NCBI RefSeq assembly: GCF_030731045.1
Contig: NZ_JAVALS010000018.1
Span: 1-42,303 of the forward strand
Source: Arthrobacter horti
GTDB lineage: Bacteria > Actinomycetota > Actinomycetes > Actinomycetales > Micrococcaceae
DNA: 42,303 nucleotides
Direction: 5' to 3'
Below the pieces are notes generated by a model that saw only the letters and a program-made list of their open reading frames with translations, was not told the DNA's origin and ran no database searches. Each line of letters begins with the position of its first letter. Position 1 is the first letter of the stretch. Positions 1 to 8,120 of the stretch are shown in pieces. The position numbers and the translations under genes were made by a program.

Positions 1-66
1 CGCCTCCACACCCGCACGCTGCTCACGGCGACGCGCCTCACGCGCCTGCTTATCGATCATGGTCAT
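1..66 (-). CDS. partial N-terminus of unidentified protein, possible transposase
   Basis: An open frame begins with ATG at 66 (a second in-frame ATG lies at 60) and runs off the left edge. A GGAG ribosome-binding sequence sits about 5 bases upstream. The 22 visible residues begin MTMIDKQAREARR and are rich in Arg and Ala; I do not recognise them. The start lies only 16 bases after the stop of the truncated glycosyltransferase and just inside an IS256-like end, so a transposase is the likeliest guess, but no domain is visible. Confidence 0.4.
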   Translation of the reverse strand, partial: MTMIDKQAREARRREQRAGVEA

Positions 67-122
67 CAGTGTCTCCGATCAATCAGGAGCACCGCCCCTC
101 ACACAAACCATCTGACACCCTC
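1..122 (-). mobile_element. possible end of an IS256-like insertion sequence
   Basis: Read on the minus strand, the sequence from about 122 begins GGGTGTCAGATGGTTTGTGT. This resembles the terminal repeats of IS256-family elements, which commonly carry a TGT...GTGT pattern near the tip. The adjoining glycosyltransferase loses family similarity at this point, and a new well-signalled start codon follows about 55 bases further in. Only one end is in the window, so neither the target duplication nor the matching inverted repeat can be checked. The assignment is inference. Confidence 0.4.
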
Positions 123-1807
123 AATACCTCTGCACGCGCGGTGATAGTAGGGCCCATCACCATGCGAGTGAACCGGTGTTCCATATGGCCGGTCCGGAGC
201 ACGGTCAGATCCCTGGACGCAAAGTACATGTAATGTGCCTGCTTACCCACCACATCTGCCCGCGAATACTTCATCGCATGCAGAAGATCCCCAAGGTACT
301 CGGCCCCGTAGAAATCGTCGTCGTCCATCTTGGTCAGGACCTCTCCTGACGCTGCCGAGACGCAACTATTGAGGCACTCTCCCAAGGAGACGTCACGTCC
401 CGCGGTGAGGTGCACCACGTTGCTCAGACCATGACGCCTGGACAGCTTCCGGATCTGCCGTGCGGGCACCTCGAACCCGTGGGTCAGCAGCACGAGTTCG
501 GTGTCCACACCGCGTTGCCGGGCAACAGTCTCAAACACACGCTCCAGCTGCTGCGGTCGGATGGTGCTCACCATTGCACTGACCGACGGGAGCCGCACCG
601 GCCTGACACGCGCCGGCGCGGCAACGGCGAGCACCGACTCCACGCGGTGGGCATATGTGTGCTGCGACCAGATCTTCCGCTGTGCCTTGTGCACGGTCCG
701 GCTCCGCAGTTCCTCATTCAGCCCGAGAAGCTTGATCTGGGCGGTCGCCTGTGCGCGATCGTCCGCCACGAACACTTCGTCAGAAGCGAAGAACTCTCCG
801 ATCGCCTCTGACGGCGCACTGACCACCGGCGTCCCGGACGCTGTGATCTCAAAAATGCGGCGCGCACACATGCTGGGCGAATCCACTACCGAGTTCACAT
901 TGAGGAACACCTTGTACGCCCGGTAGGCCGTCAGCATCTGGTCGTAGCTAAGACCACCGACCACGTACTTCGACAGCCCCTCGGGGAACTGGTACTGCAG
1001 CTCCCCACCGAGCTGCCGGGAGAAAATCTCAAAGCTCAGGCCCTTGGTCGACGCGGACACATCGGCCGCTCCTCCGAGCAGGAAATCCATCTGTGCGCGT
1101 CGTTCCGGGTATTTGTGAGCGAAATACATCCCACCAAACGCCACGCCTCGTTTGTGGAACCCGTGGACAGGACGAACCGGATGGTGGATCGCCGGCTGGG
1201 CCGCGAAGGGAAGGACACCCACACGGTCATGGCCCAGCGTCTCGCGATAAGAGTCGATCCGGTTCGCATCCGTGGTGAACACCGAGTCGAACATCGTGGC
1301 CGCTTCGATGAAGTCGTCGAAATGGACAGGGTCTTCCTTGTTCCAGAACACGGTGGGAATCCCCGCGTCCCGGCAAGCCGCCAGCAGGTCCTTGAAATCG
1401 TCCTTGACGCCGCTCGTGCCGGTCAGCTGATACTTCCACTGGCCGTGGTTCCCGTTCCAGGCTGATTCGACGAACACCAGGTCAAGGCCGTCAAGCTGCT
1501 GCCTCCACGCCGACCGGGATAGCTCCACCTGGTCCCACTCATACCGGAATGCACTGAAGGAGAAGTCGTCAAGGATCACCCCCACACGGAGATCGGCACG
1601 ACGCGGATCGAGGCCTGGATAGTCGAAGGCATTGAACACGGGAGCCGCAGCGGCCTTCACGGAACGGCCTGCTGCCTGGATGGACGGAGCGTGGATCGCC
1701 GTCACACCCGTAGCGGCCGCGTGACGGCCGTACCAGAGCCGCAGCTGAGGAACACCCCCTTTGCGCAAGTGCCAGAAGGCTCTCCGAAGAGTGTCGATCT
1801 GACTCAT
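83..1807 (-). pseudogene. glycosyltransferase, CgeB-like plus GT2 domain, 3'-truncated
   Basis: Predicted cytoplasmic glycosyltransferase for a surface polysaccharide. Residues ~70-400 resemble the CgeB/YkvP glycosyltransferase group (VGVILDDFS near 75, FWNKEDPVHF near 155, SPSMCARRIFEITASGTPVVSAP near 310, the late GT4-like nucleotide-sugar site). Residues ~410-560 begin a GT2 domain with the Asp-rich metal motif KMDDDDF near 498. The GT2 domain stops soon after TARAEVLR, and the last residues VSDGLCEGRCS look like read-through into foreign sequence; the usual GT2 ED catalytic segment is missing. The start overlaps the stop of the upstream ATPase gene (ATGA). The 574-aa product is probably shorter than the ancestral protein. 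Whether the CgeB half still works alone is unknown. A natural frameshift is the alternative to IS truncation. Confidence 0.7.
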
Positions 1808-2706
1808 GATGTAAATCCTTCCTTCCGCCGCCCGGTCACTCGAGGCATGAGCTGTGCTGTCACGAGCTGCTCCCGCGCACGGTCCTTGATTTTTTGTGCT
1901 GACACATTGTTGCCTTTGGACAGATGCGCGGTGAACTGCCGGTAGGCGGCTGTCACTTCCTGCGGGTCCCCGTCCATCACCAGGTCCCCGTAGTCCAGCC
2001 AGAGCACCCGCGTGCTCATGTCCACGATCGTCTCCAGGCTGTGGCTGACGATGAAGACGCAGCCGGCATTGGCGCGCAGCTCATCCATCTTCATGCGGCT
2101 CCTGTCCAGGAACTGGGCATCACCGGTGTTCAGGGCTTCGTCCACCAGCAGGATCTCCGGCTCCACTGCCGCCGCGATGGCGAAGCGGAGACGCGAGCTC
2201 ATGCCGGAGGAGTACCCCTTCATGGGCAAGTGGATGGATTTCTCCAAGCCGGACAGCTCCACGATCTCGCTGAACTTCGCCTCGATCGCAGCCCGCTCCA
2301 GACCCATGGCCAGGCACCCCAGGACGATGTTCTGATCCCCGGACAGTTCCGGCACCAGCGCTGCGTTGACCCCGAGCATGATGGGCGTGCTGGAGGCGTA
2401 CACCGCCCCCGCGGACGGCTTCTGCTGACCGCAGATGAGCTTCATCATGGTGCTCTTGCCGGATCCGTTGCGTCCGATGATCCCGATGGACTCTCCGCGC
2501 TCCACCACCAGCGAGGTGAGGTTGAGCGCCTGCACGGTGACCGCCCTGGCCTGCCGCCCCACGATGCGCCGGGCCATCCGCTTCAGGGGGTTCCTTGACA
2601 CCCAGCCGCTCTGTTCGGAGGACCTGACCGTGAAGCGTTTGCCCACAGCATCCAGCACCACACAGGGGCTTCCCTCAACGAAGATCGTCTCCTCAGCCAC
2701 GGACAT
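1804..2706 (-). CDS. polysaccharide ABC exporter ATPase (Wzt/TagH type)
   Basis: ATP-binding subunit that drives export of an undecaprenyl-linked polysaccharide or teichoic acid chain across the membrane, paired with the permease gene just upstream. The 300-aa product has Walker A GRNGSGKS at 78-85, a signature YSSGMSSRLRFA at 165-176 that is atypical as in Wzt and TagH, Walker B EILLVDE at 184-190, and a VSHS switch histidine. I start at ATG 2706 because AGGAGG lies just upstream; a longer in-frame start at 2742 lacks such a site and runs deep into the permease gene. The gene overlaps the permease by 14 bases. There is no long C-terminal carbohydrate-binding domain, so it resembles the short TagH/RfbE form. 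Confidence 0.9.
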   Translation of the reverse strand: MSVAEETIFVEGSPCVVLDAVGKRFTVRSSEQSGWVSRNPLKRMARRIVGRQARAVTVQALNLTSLVVERGESIGIIGRNGSGKSTMMKLICGQQKPSAGAVYASSTPIMLGVNAALVPELSGDQNIVLGCLAMGLERAAIEAKFSEIVELSGLEKSIHLPMKGYSSGMSSRLRFAIAAAVEPEILLVDEALNTGDAQFLDRSRMKMDELRANAGCVFIVSHSLETIVDMSTRVLWLDYGDLVMDGDPQEVTAAYRQFTAHLSKGNNVSAQKIKDRAREQLVTAQLMPRVTGRRKEGFTS

Positions 2707-3568
2707 AGCCCTCCTCCCCCTGCCAGAAGAACACCAGGCCAATCACCAGGGCACCGAATGCGAACATGCCCAGACCGGCCCAGGACTGCCACTCCGGGAG
2801 CCGGTTGTACAGCAGGACGGAGCGGACGATGTCGATCACGTTGAACAGCGGGTTCATTCGGAGCAGCTGCAGCAGCTGCGGGTGCGTCACGAACCGGTCG
2901 AAGGAGTAGAAGACCGCCGAGCCGTACATCCAGGCCCTGATGGCGAACGGCAGCAGGTGCGCCACATCGCCCACCGCGGAGATGATCCGGGCCAGGATGA
3001 AACTGACACCCAGGTTGAACGGGCTGATGAGCAGCAGGGCCGGGATCACCAGGAGCCACTTCAGGCCGATGTGTTCCCCCGGTGGCAGCAGGATCACCAG
3101 CAGGAGCATCGCGATGACCAGGGGGACCGCACGCAGCGCCTCCCGGAGGTTGGCCCCGATGGGCAGCGCAGCCCGTGGGAAGCTGAACGCCTGCACCACC
3201 GAGCGGCCGCTGGAGATGGACCGCGCGCCTTCGGAGATGGCGCCGGCGCAGTACTGGAAGATGAACAGGCCCACCACCAGATACCCGATGAAGTCGTCAA
3301 TCCCGGCACTGGTATGCAGCAGGACACCGAAGATCAGGTAGTAGGTCAGGCCGTTGAACACCGGATTCAGCAGCAGCCAGGCGCTGCCCAGGCGGTCACG
3401 CCGGGTCCCTGAGAGGACCCGGGCCCGGGCGTCGTAGGCGATGAACCCCCGGAAGTCCCACAGCTGCACCAGGTACTCCAGGAAGCGCGGCCGCGCACCC
3501 ACCCGGCCCAGGTTCCTCATGTCGACAGATAGCGCCTGTACCGGCGCCTCCACCGCATCGTCCACCAT
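2693..3568 (-). CDS. polysaccharide ABC exporter permease (Wzm/TagG type)
   Basis: Membrane subunit of an ABC-2 exporter for a lipid-linked surface polysaccharide. About 290 aa: a cytoplasmic N-terminus (VQLWDFRGFIAYDARARVLSG) followed by about six hydrophobic segments, starting near LLNPVFNGLTYYLIFGVLL and ending with AGLGMFAFGALVIGLVFFW. This is the usual ABC2_membrane layout and length. ATG at 3568 is preferred because GGGGGAG lies 8 bases upstream; a GTG at 3577 overlaps the preceding stop as GTGA and is possible. It sits between a glycosyltransferase gene and its ATPase gene. Confidence 0.9.
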   Translation of the reverse strand: MVDDAVEAPVQALSVDMRNLGRVGARPRFLEYLVQLWDFRGFIAYDARARVLSGTRRDRLGSAWLLLNPVFNGLTYYLIFGVLLHTSAGIDDFIGYLVVGLFIFQYCAGAISEGARSISSGRSVVQAFSFPRAALPIGANLREALRAVPLVIAMLLLVILLPPGEHIGLKWLLVIPALLLISPFNLGVSFILARIISAVGDVAHLLPFAIRAWMYGSAVFYSFDRFVTHPQLLQLLRMNPLFNVIDIVRSVLLYNRLPEWQSWAGLGMFAFGALVIGLVFFWQGEEGYVRG

Positions 3569-3573
3569 CGGGT

Positions 3574-5364
3574 TCACTCCCCCGCCCCCTTCCCGAGTGC
3601 GGCGTACGCCGCGCTCATCTTCGCCGCATTCGATGCCCAGGTCCGCTCCGCCAGCACGGACTCCCGGCCGGCCCGCCCCAGCCTCTCGGCCAGATCCTGG
3701 TCCCCCGCAAGGCGCCGCAGCGCCTCCGCCAGTGACCGCGCGTCGTCGGGCTCCACCAGCAGTCCCGTCACGCCGTCCCGCACGATCTCCGCAAGCGCCG
3801 GCAACCGGCTCGCCACCACGGGCCGGGCCACCGCCATGGCCTCCACCGGCTTCAGGGGCGTCACAGACCGCGTCACCTCCAGGTCCCTCCGCGGGACCAC
3901 GAACACATCCAGCGCCGCATGGTGGAGGCGGGCCTGCTCCCTCGGTACCCGGCCCGGGAACACCGCCCGGTCCGACACCCCGTGCCGGGCCGCGGCCTCC
4001 ACCAGGGCCTGCCGGGACACACCGTCACCCACCACCAGGAGCCGCAGCTCCGGCAGTTGCTCCGCCAGAAGGGCGAACGCCTCCACCAGGGTCTCCAGGC
4101 CCTCATACGGGACCAGGCTGCTCACGGTGCCCACATAGAACCCGGGAGGCAGCCCCAGCGCTCGGCGGGCATCCTCGGAGGCCACGGGCTCGTCCAGGAA
4201 GTCCTCACCCACCCCGTTCGGGGCCAGGAGCACCCGCGCCGCCGGAACGCCCGCCTGAAGAATCCGCTCCCGCATCCGCCCGCCCAGCGTGACCACCAGA
4301 TCCGCCGAACCCATGACGTCCGCCTCGCGCGTCCGGAAGAGCCGGTACCGCTCGCTGTCCTTGGCCTCCGGCCCACGGGTTGAGGCCCAGGTGTCGGCCA
4401 GCTGCCCCCGCACCTCGTACACCCACGGGAGGCCGAGAGCCTCGGCAACGGCGCGCACCACCAGTGCGTTCACGAAGTGCGTGGTGGTGTGCAGCACCGA
4501 AGGCCGGAACCGCAGAGCTTCCCGCAGCAGTTCCTCAGCCTGGCGCTGAAGACGGCCATCCACGGTCCCGGGCAGCGCGGACGGCAAGATGCGCCGGTAT
4601 TCCACACCGTCCACGACGTCCGCGGAGCGGGCGGCGAGCGCGCCGATCTGGACCGGGTAGCCGATGCGCGTCACCGCGAGCACGTCCAGCCCGGCGTCCC
4701 GTTGAGACGTCAGGACCGAGTGGCTCCGTTGCGCATAGCCGCTGCCCGTGTGCGGCAACGAATTCGTCAGGACATGAAGCACTCGCCCGTGCACCGGCCG
4801 GTAGCCGGCCACGGGAGCCAGGCTTGGACGCCAACCTTCCAGGACGCGGCGCTCGCCGTCCAGGCGTGCTCTCTGCTTCCGCTGTGCCGGGCGCACCGCC
4901 CCGGCAAGGACGCCGACGGCGGAACTCACCTCGCCGCGGTGCCAGTGCAGGCGTGCCTGAGCGCCCGCGATCCGGGAGGCACGACGCGCGGACCCCGCCG
5001 CGGTCCGGGCCTCTCCCCCGCGGGCGCGGGAGAGCAAACGCTCGGCCAGGTCCGGCCGATCCGCCAGCAGTGCCAGATCGGCCAGCGTGCAGCACCGCGA
5101 CGGGGACAGCTCAGGCCGTGCCAGCGCACTGTCAATCCGCCGGCAGACAGCGTCGGCATCGCCGGAGGCCAGCGCGGAGAACACCCCGAGCGGATGGTCC
5201 TCCAGTGGTATGGGCAGAACCCTCCGCAGTGAGCCGGCCAGCCGGCCCCTGACCGTCGACGGAAGGCGACGGAACAGCTGCATCGCCAGCAGCGCGCCGT
5301 CGTCGTTCACATGACCCCCGACGGTCTGCACGGCCAGGGAAGCGTTCCTGAACAGCTGCCTCAT
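3574..5364 (-). CDS. GT4-family glycosyltransferase with N-terminal extension
   Basis: Predicted retaining glycosyltransferase of GT4 type, 596 aa, probably adding a sugar to the exported polysaccharide on the cytoplasmic face. Residues 1-~185 have no domain I recognise and are Leu- and Arg-rich, perhaps helical. The GT4 fold begins at HVLTNSLPHTGSGYAQRS and ends with the donor-site segment PVEAMAVARPVVASRLPALAEIVRDGVTG, which carries the conserved E-x7-E type signature. Start ATG 5364 overlaps the stop of the upstream glycosyltransferase (ATGA). The open frame continues 112 codons upstream, but that part overlaps the neighbouring gene and has shadow-type composition. Donor and acceptor cannot be read from the sequence. 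Confidence 0.88.
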   Translation of the reverse strand: MRQLFRNASLAVQTVGGHVNDDGALLAMQLFRRLPSTVRGRLAGSLRRVLPIPLEDHPLGVFSALASGDADAVCRRIDSALARPELSPSRCCTLADLALLADRPDLAERLLSRARGGEARTAAGSARRASRIAGAQARLHWHRGEVSSAVGVLAGAVRPAQRKQRARLDGERRVLEGWRPSLAPVAGYRPVHGRVLHVLTNSLPHTGSGYAQRSHSVLTSQRDAGLDVLAVTRIGYPVQIGALAARSADVVDGVEYRRILPSALPGTVDGRLQRQAEELLREALRFRPSVLHTTTHFVNALVVRAVAEALGLPWVYEVRGQLADTWASTRGPEAKDSERYRLFRTREADVMGSADLVVTLGGRMRERILQAGVPAARVLLAPNGVGEDFLDEPVASEDARRALGLPPGFYVGTVSSLVPYEGLETLVEAFALLAEQLPELRLLVVGDGVSRQALVEAAARHGVSDRAVFPGRVPREQARLHHAALDVFVVPRRDLEVTRSVTPLKPVEAMAVARPVVASRLPALAEIVRDGVTGLLVEPDDARSLAEALRRLAGDQDLAERLGRAGRESVLAERTWASNAAKMSAAYAALGKGAGE

Positions 5365-6635
5365 GGCGTCTCCCCCGTCCCGGGATTCGCCAGGAGTTCC
5401 TCGAGGATCCTCCGGTAATGGCTCGCGAGAAGGCCGTGGTCCGCATGATCGCTTACCCAGCGGCGCCCGGACCCGGACCTGCGCAGTTCGTGGCGGTTCG
5501 CCGCGAGATGGCGCCACAGTGCGGCAAGAGGCTCCGGGTGGCAGGCGACGATGTGCCCGGCATCGGCCGCGTCGATGATGCGCGCGGCTTCGCCCCGCAC
5601 CACGGCGGTGACATGACGGTCCAGCGCCAGCACCTCGTACAGCTTGGACGGGACAGTGGTCTCGAAAGACTTCCAGTCGTCCCGAAGCGCCACCACGCAC
5701 GTGTCGGCGTCCGCGTACCGGGCCATGACGTCAGGACCGCGCAGGACCCCGTGGAAGGTGACGGGTGCGTCCAGCTCCGCGGCGAGCGCCACCAGGGCGT
5801 CATGCTCCACCCCGTGCCCGACGATGTGCAGATGCATCCCCGGACCGACCATTGCGGCCGCCTTGATCGCGACGTCGATCCGCTGGCTCCTGCCCAGATT
5901 GCCCAGATAGACAGCGGTGAACCGCTCCCGGTGCTCCGGCGGCTGGGGAAGCTCGGGCAGCTGCCCCACCCGCACCCCATTGCTGACGCACGCCACCTGC
6001 CGGATTCCCCGGTCACGAAGCGTCTGTGCGAACCCCTCGGTCACGGTGACCACCAGATCGGCGCGCCGTTGAACGAAGTCGACGGCCCATTCCGCCACAC
6101 TCTTGATCCGCCCCTTGACCAGCCGGGCATCCCGGGCCAGGTCCGGCCAGGCGTCCCGCATCTCCACCACGAACGGGACCCGGCGCAGCCGCGCCGTCAG
6201 ATATCCCGTGGCCAGGATGGGCAGCGACGGGGCCGTCGCCAGCACCACGTCCACGCGCGGCACCCGCCAGGCGGCCGGCACGGACAGGATGGCGCTGAAG
6301 AACTGGTCCGTGAACTTGCTCAGAGAGGAGTTCCGGTGAGGAAGGAAGGGGACGCGGACGATCCGTTCACCATGGGGCCCGCGTTGCACACGGAAGCCTC
6401 GGCCGGCCGCGGCGCCATCCTGGGCGGCGGCGGATCCAGCACCGTGCGCCACGGGCGCCACGACGTGCACGTCCCAGCCGGCGCCGATGAAGTCAGCTGC
6501 GAAGGCATTCCAGCGGCGCTGGGGTGGGGAGTGTTCAGGCCAGTAGGAGTGCGTGAGAAGGAGGAGCCGCGAGGGCGGGGAAACCCGCTCCGCCGCTCCC
6601 GACGGAGCGGTGCTCCCGGAAGCAGTGGAAATCAT
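5361..6635 (-). CDS. GT4-family glycosyltransferase (WbuB-like)
   Basis: Predicted glycosyltransferase of 424 aa. The N-terminal Rossmann domain has LLLLTHSYWPEHSPPQRRW near residue 25, an opening typical of WbuB-like GT4 enzymes. The C-terminal domain has AVYLGNLGRSQRIDVAIKA and then PSKLYEVLALDRHVTAVV, the nucleotide-sugar site. It lies second in the polysaccharide operon, 9 bases after the Pro-rich membrane protein gene, and overlaps the next glycosyltransferase by ATGA. The ribosome-binding site is weak. The sugar transferred is unknown. Confidence 0.9.
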   Translation of the reverse strand: MISTASGSTAPSGAAERVSPPSRLLLLTHSYWPEHSPPQRRWNAFAADFIGAGWDVHVVAPVAHGAGSAAAQDGAAAGRGFRVQRGPHGERIVRVPFLPHRNSSLSKFTDQFFSAILSVPAAWRVPRVDVVLATAPSLPILATGYLTARLRRVPFVVEMRDAWPDLARDARLVKGRIKSVAEWAVDFVQRRADLVVTVTEGFAQTLRDRGIRQVACVSNGVRVGQLPELPQPPEHRERFTAVYLGNLGRSQRIDVAIKAAAMVGPGMHLHIVGHGVEHDALVALAAELDAPVTFHGVLRGPDVMARYADADTCVVALRDDWKSFETTVPSKLYEVLALDRHVTAVVRGEAARIIDAADAGHIVACHPEPLAALWRHLAANRHELRRSGSGRRWVSDHADHGLLASHYRRILEELLANPGTGETP

Positions 6636-6644
6636 GATGACCGG

Positions 6645-7361
6645 TCAGTGGTTCCCTCGGACGCGCCCCAAGCCCATCCGGCGTGACTTGAGGACCCGGA
6701 AATACCAGCCGCCCAGAAGAACCAGACCGATGACGGTCAGTGCCTGCACCAGCATGGGGCTTCCGGAGGACAGAGCCGAGGCCGGGTCCCCGGCCGCTGG
6801 CCGGGACTCCGCAGGGACCGCCGCTGTGGTGGCGGTCGACGACGGTCGTGGCGTCGGTTCAACCGTCTTGCTCGAGGTCGGGCTTGCCGAAGCGGCAGGT
6901 CTGGATGCGGTGGGATCGACGCCGGCCAGGTCCGGCACGGCTTCCTCCGCTCCGCTTCCGTTCAACTCAGCACCGTCAGGACTCACCGGACCAGGCTGTT
7001 GCACGGTACCGGTGCCGTCGGAGCCAGGGCCGGTGGCAGGGAGCCCGCCACCGGAGGGCTGTTGGGGATCCAGAAACGGCGGGGCCGGAGCGATGTTCCC
7101 CGGAGTTTTCGGCGATTCCGGAAGGCCCGGCTGTGGGACGACAGGAGCCGGATCCGTTCCTGGGAATGCTGGTTCTGCCGGGGCTGGGGCCGGGATCTCA
7201 TCCGTCGGCTGCGGGACAGGGATCTCGACTCCCGGATCCGGGCTCGGATCCTCGGCCTGGGCCGGCGGCACGGACAGAACGAGGAGTCCCACCGCACCCA
7301 GCAACGATGCCAGGGTACGACCGACGACGCGACGAGATGGCACGGAAACGTGCATGTTCAA
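6645..7361 (-). CDS. secreted Pro-rich membrane-anchored protein, hypothetical
   Basis: Unrecognised 238-aa envelope protein. A signal peptide covers residues ~1-36 (core LASLLGAVGLLVLSV, cleavage near AQA-ED). A long low-complexity stretch rich in Pro, Ala, Ser and Thr follows, and then one membrane helix near residues 207-223 (LTVIGLVLLGGW) with a basic tail, so the Pro-rich part should face the wall. The start is TTG 7361 or ATG 7355; a GGGGGG run lies upstream. It is the first gene of the glycosyltransferase/ABC operon, which suggests a role in attaching or scaffolding the surface polysaccharide, but this rests on position alone. Confidence 0.75.
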   Translation of the reverse strand: MNMHVSVPSRRVVGRTLASLLGAVGLLVLSVPPAQAEDPSPDPGVEIPVPQPTDEIPAPAPAEPAFPGTDPAPVVPQPGLPESPKTPGNIAPAPPFLDPQQPSGGGLPATGPGSDGTGTVQQPGPVSPDGAELNGSGAEEAVPDLAGVDPTASRPAASASPTSSKTVEPTPRPSSTATTAAVPAESRPAAGDPASALSSGSPMLVQALTVIGLVLLGGWYFRVLKSRRMGLGRVRGNH

Positions 7362-7429
7362 AGAAGCCCCCCAAAGGCTGTACGAGTGATGCCACAGGGT
7401 TGTTCCCGCAACCCGCAGCTACCCCATCG

Positions 7430-7435
7430 ATATTA
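7430..7435 (-). promoter_or_regulatory. candidate -10 box of the polysaccharide operon
   Basis: The minus strand reads TAATAT here, about 70 bases before the first gene at 7361. No good -35 is visible. A GGGTTG/CAACCC hairpin (7397-7402 and 7409-7414) would lie in the 5' leader. The gap 7362-7537 holds nothing else that I can support apart from the DUF3515 promoter on the other strand. Confidence 0.4.
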
Positions 7436-7525
7436 CAGCAATTGGACGATCCGCCGTAGGGTCTGGCGGGCGCCCCTGTCGGCCTCGTCACACCCGTCGC
7501 CGGACGGGAGCCCAGGGAAGCTCGG

Positions 7526-7531
7526 TACCCT
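7526..7531 (+). promoter_or_regulatory. -10 box of a probable leaderless promoter for the DUF3515 gene
   Basis: TACCCT ends 6 bases before the GTG start at 7538, matching the actinobacterial TANNNT box at the spacing expected when transcription starts on the start codon. No strong Shine-Dalgarno sequence is needed or seen. Confidence 0.5.
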
Positions 7532-7537
7532 GGTAAG

Positions 7538-8044
7538 GTGCGTTTTCCTCGTTTCCGCTCCTTGACCAGTGCCGTCATCCTCGCGACGGGCGCGGTCCTG
7601 GCGCTCAGCGCCTGCTCCTCCACCGTGGACGTCACGGCGGCCGACGACGCTGCGAATCCCGCCTGCGCACCCATGATGGTGACCCTGCCGGATCAGCTCG
7701 CGGACGCCAACCGCAGGCAGACGAACGCGCAGGCCACGGCGGCCTGGGGTGATCCGTCCCAGGTGATCCTGCGTTGCGGGGTCACGCCGCCCGGACCCAC
7801 CACGGACAGCTGCGTGGACGTCAACGGCGTCGACTGGGTGATCAAGCCCGGCAAGGACGGCAGCTCGATCTACACCTTGACCACGTTCGGCCGTACACCC
7901 GCCGTCGAGCTCCTCCTGGACAACAACAAGATCTCCTCCGCCACGGTCCTGGCCACGCTCGCGTCCCCGGTGGCGAAGATCAAGGCCACCGGCAAGTGCG
8001 TCGGCCAGGAAGATCTGAAGAACCTGCCCACGCAGGGCAAATAG
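7538..8044 (+). CDS. DUF3515 family lipoprotein
   Basis: Actinobacterial membrane lipoprotein of unknown function, 168 aa. A short basic N-terminus (MRFPRFRS) precedes a hydrophobic core and a lipobox LSAC near residue 29, after which the mature protein would be anchored by a lipidated Cys. The mature part matches the DUF3515 pattern: a MMVTLPDQLAD start, two further Cys (RCGVTPPGP and DSCVDVNGVDW) that may pair, and a conserved FGRTPAVELLLD segment. The family is often found next to ddl in Micrococcaceae, as here where it converges on ddl. The start is GTG 7538, set by the leaderless -10 box. Confidence 0.88.
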   Translation: MRFPRFRSLTSAVILATGAVLALSACSSTVDVTAADDAANPACAPMMVTLPDQLADANRRQTNAQATAAWGDPSQVILRCGVTPPGPTTDSCVDVNGVDWVIKPGKDGSSIYTLTTFGRTPAVELLLDNNKISSATVLATLASPVAKIKATGKCVGQEDLKNLPTQGK

Positions 8045-8047
8045 ACC

Positions 8048-8110
8048 TCGCGAGAAGACAATAGTGGCCGCCTGAATCGAGTCCAGGCGGCCACTATTGT
8101 CTTCTCGCGA
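8048..8110. terminator. bidirectional hairpin, perfect 27-bp inverted repeat
   Basis: Arms 8048-8074 and 8084-8110 are perfectly complementary over 27 bp with a 9-base loop. The element fills the gap between the DUF3515 stop (8044) and the convergent ddl stop (8121), so it can end transcription from both sides. There is no downstream T run, unlike a classical intrinsic terminator. Confidence 0.75.
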
Positions 8111-8120
8111 AGGGACGGGA

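Noticed and set aside
7035..7050. LPATG sortase-like motif in the Pro-rich membrane protein
   Set aside because: The motif is about 100 residues from the C-terminal helix, not directly before it, and the protein already has a membrane anchor; it is likely chance in Pro-rich sequence.
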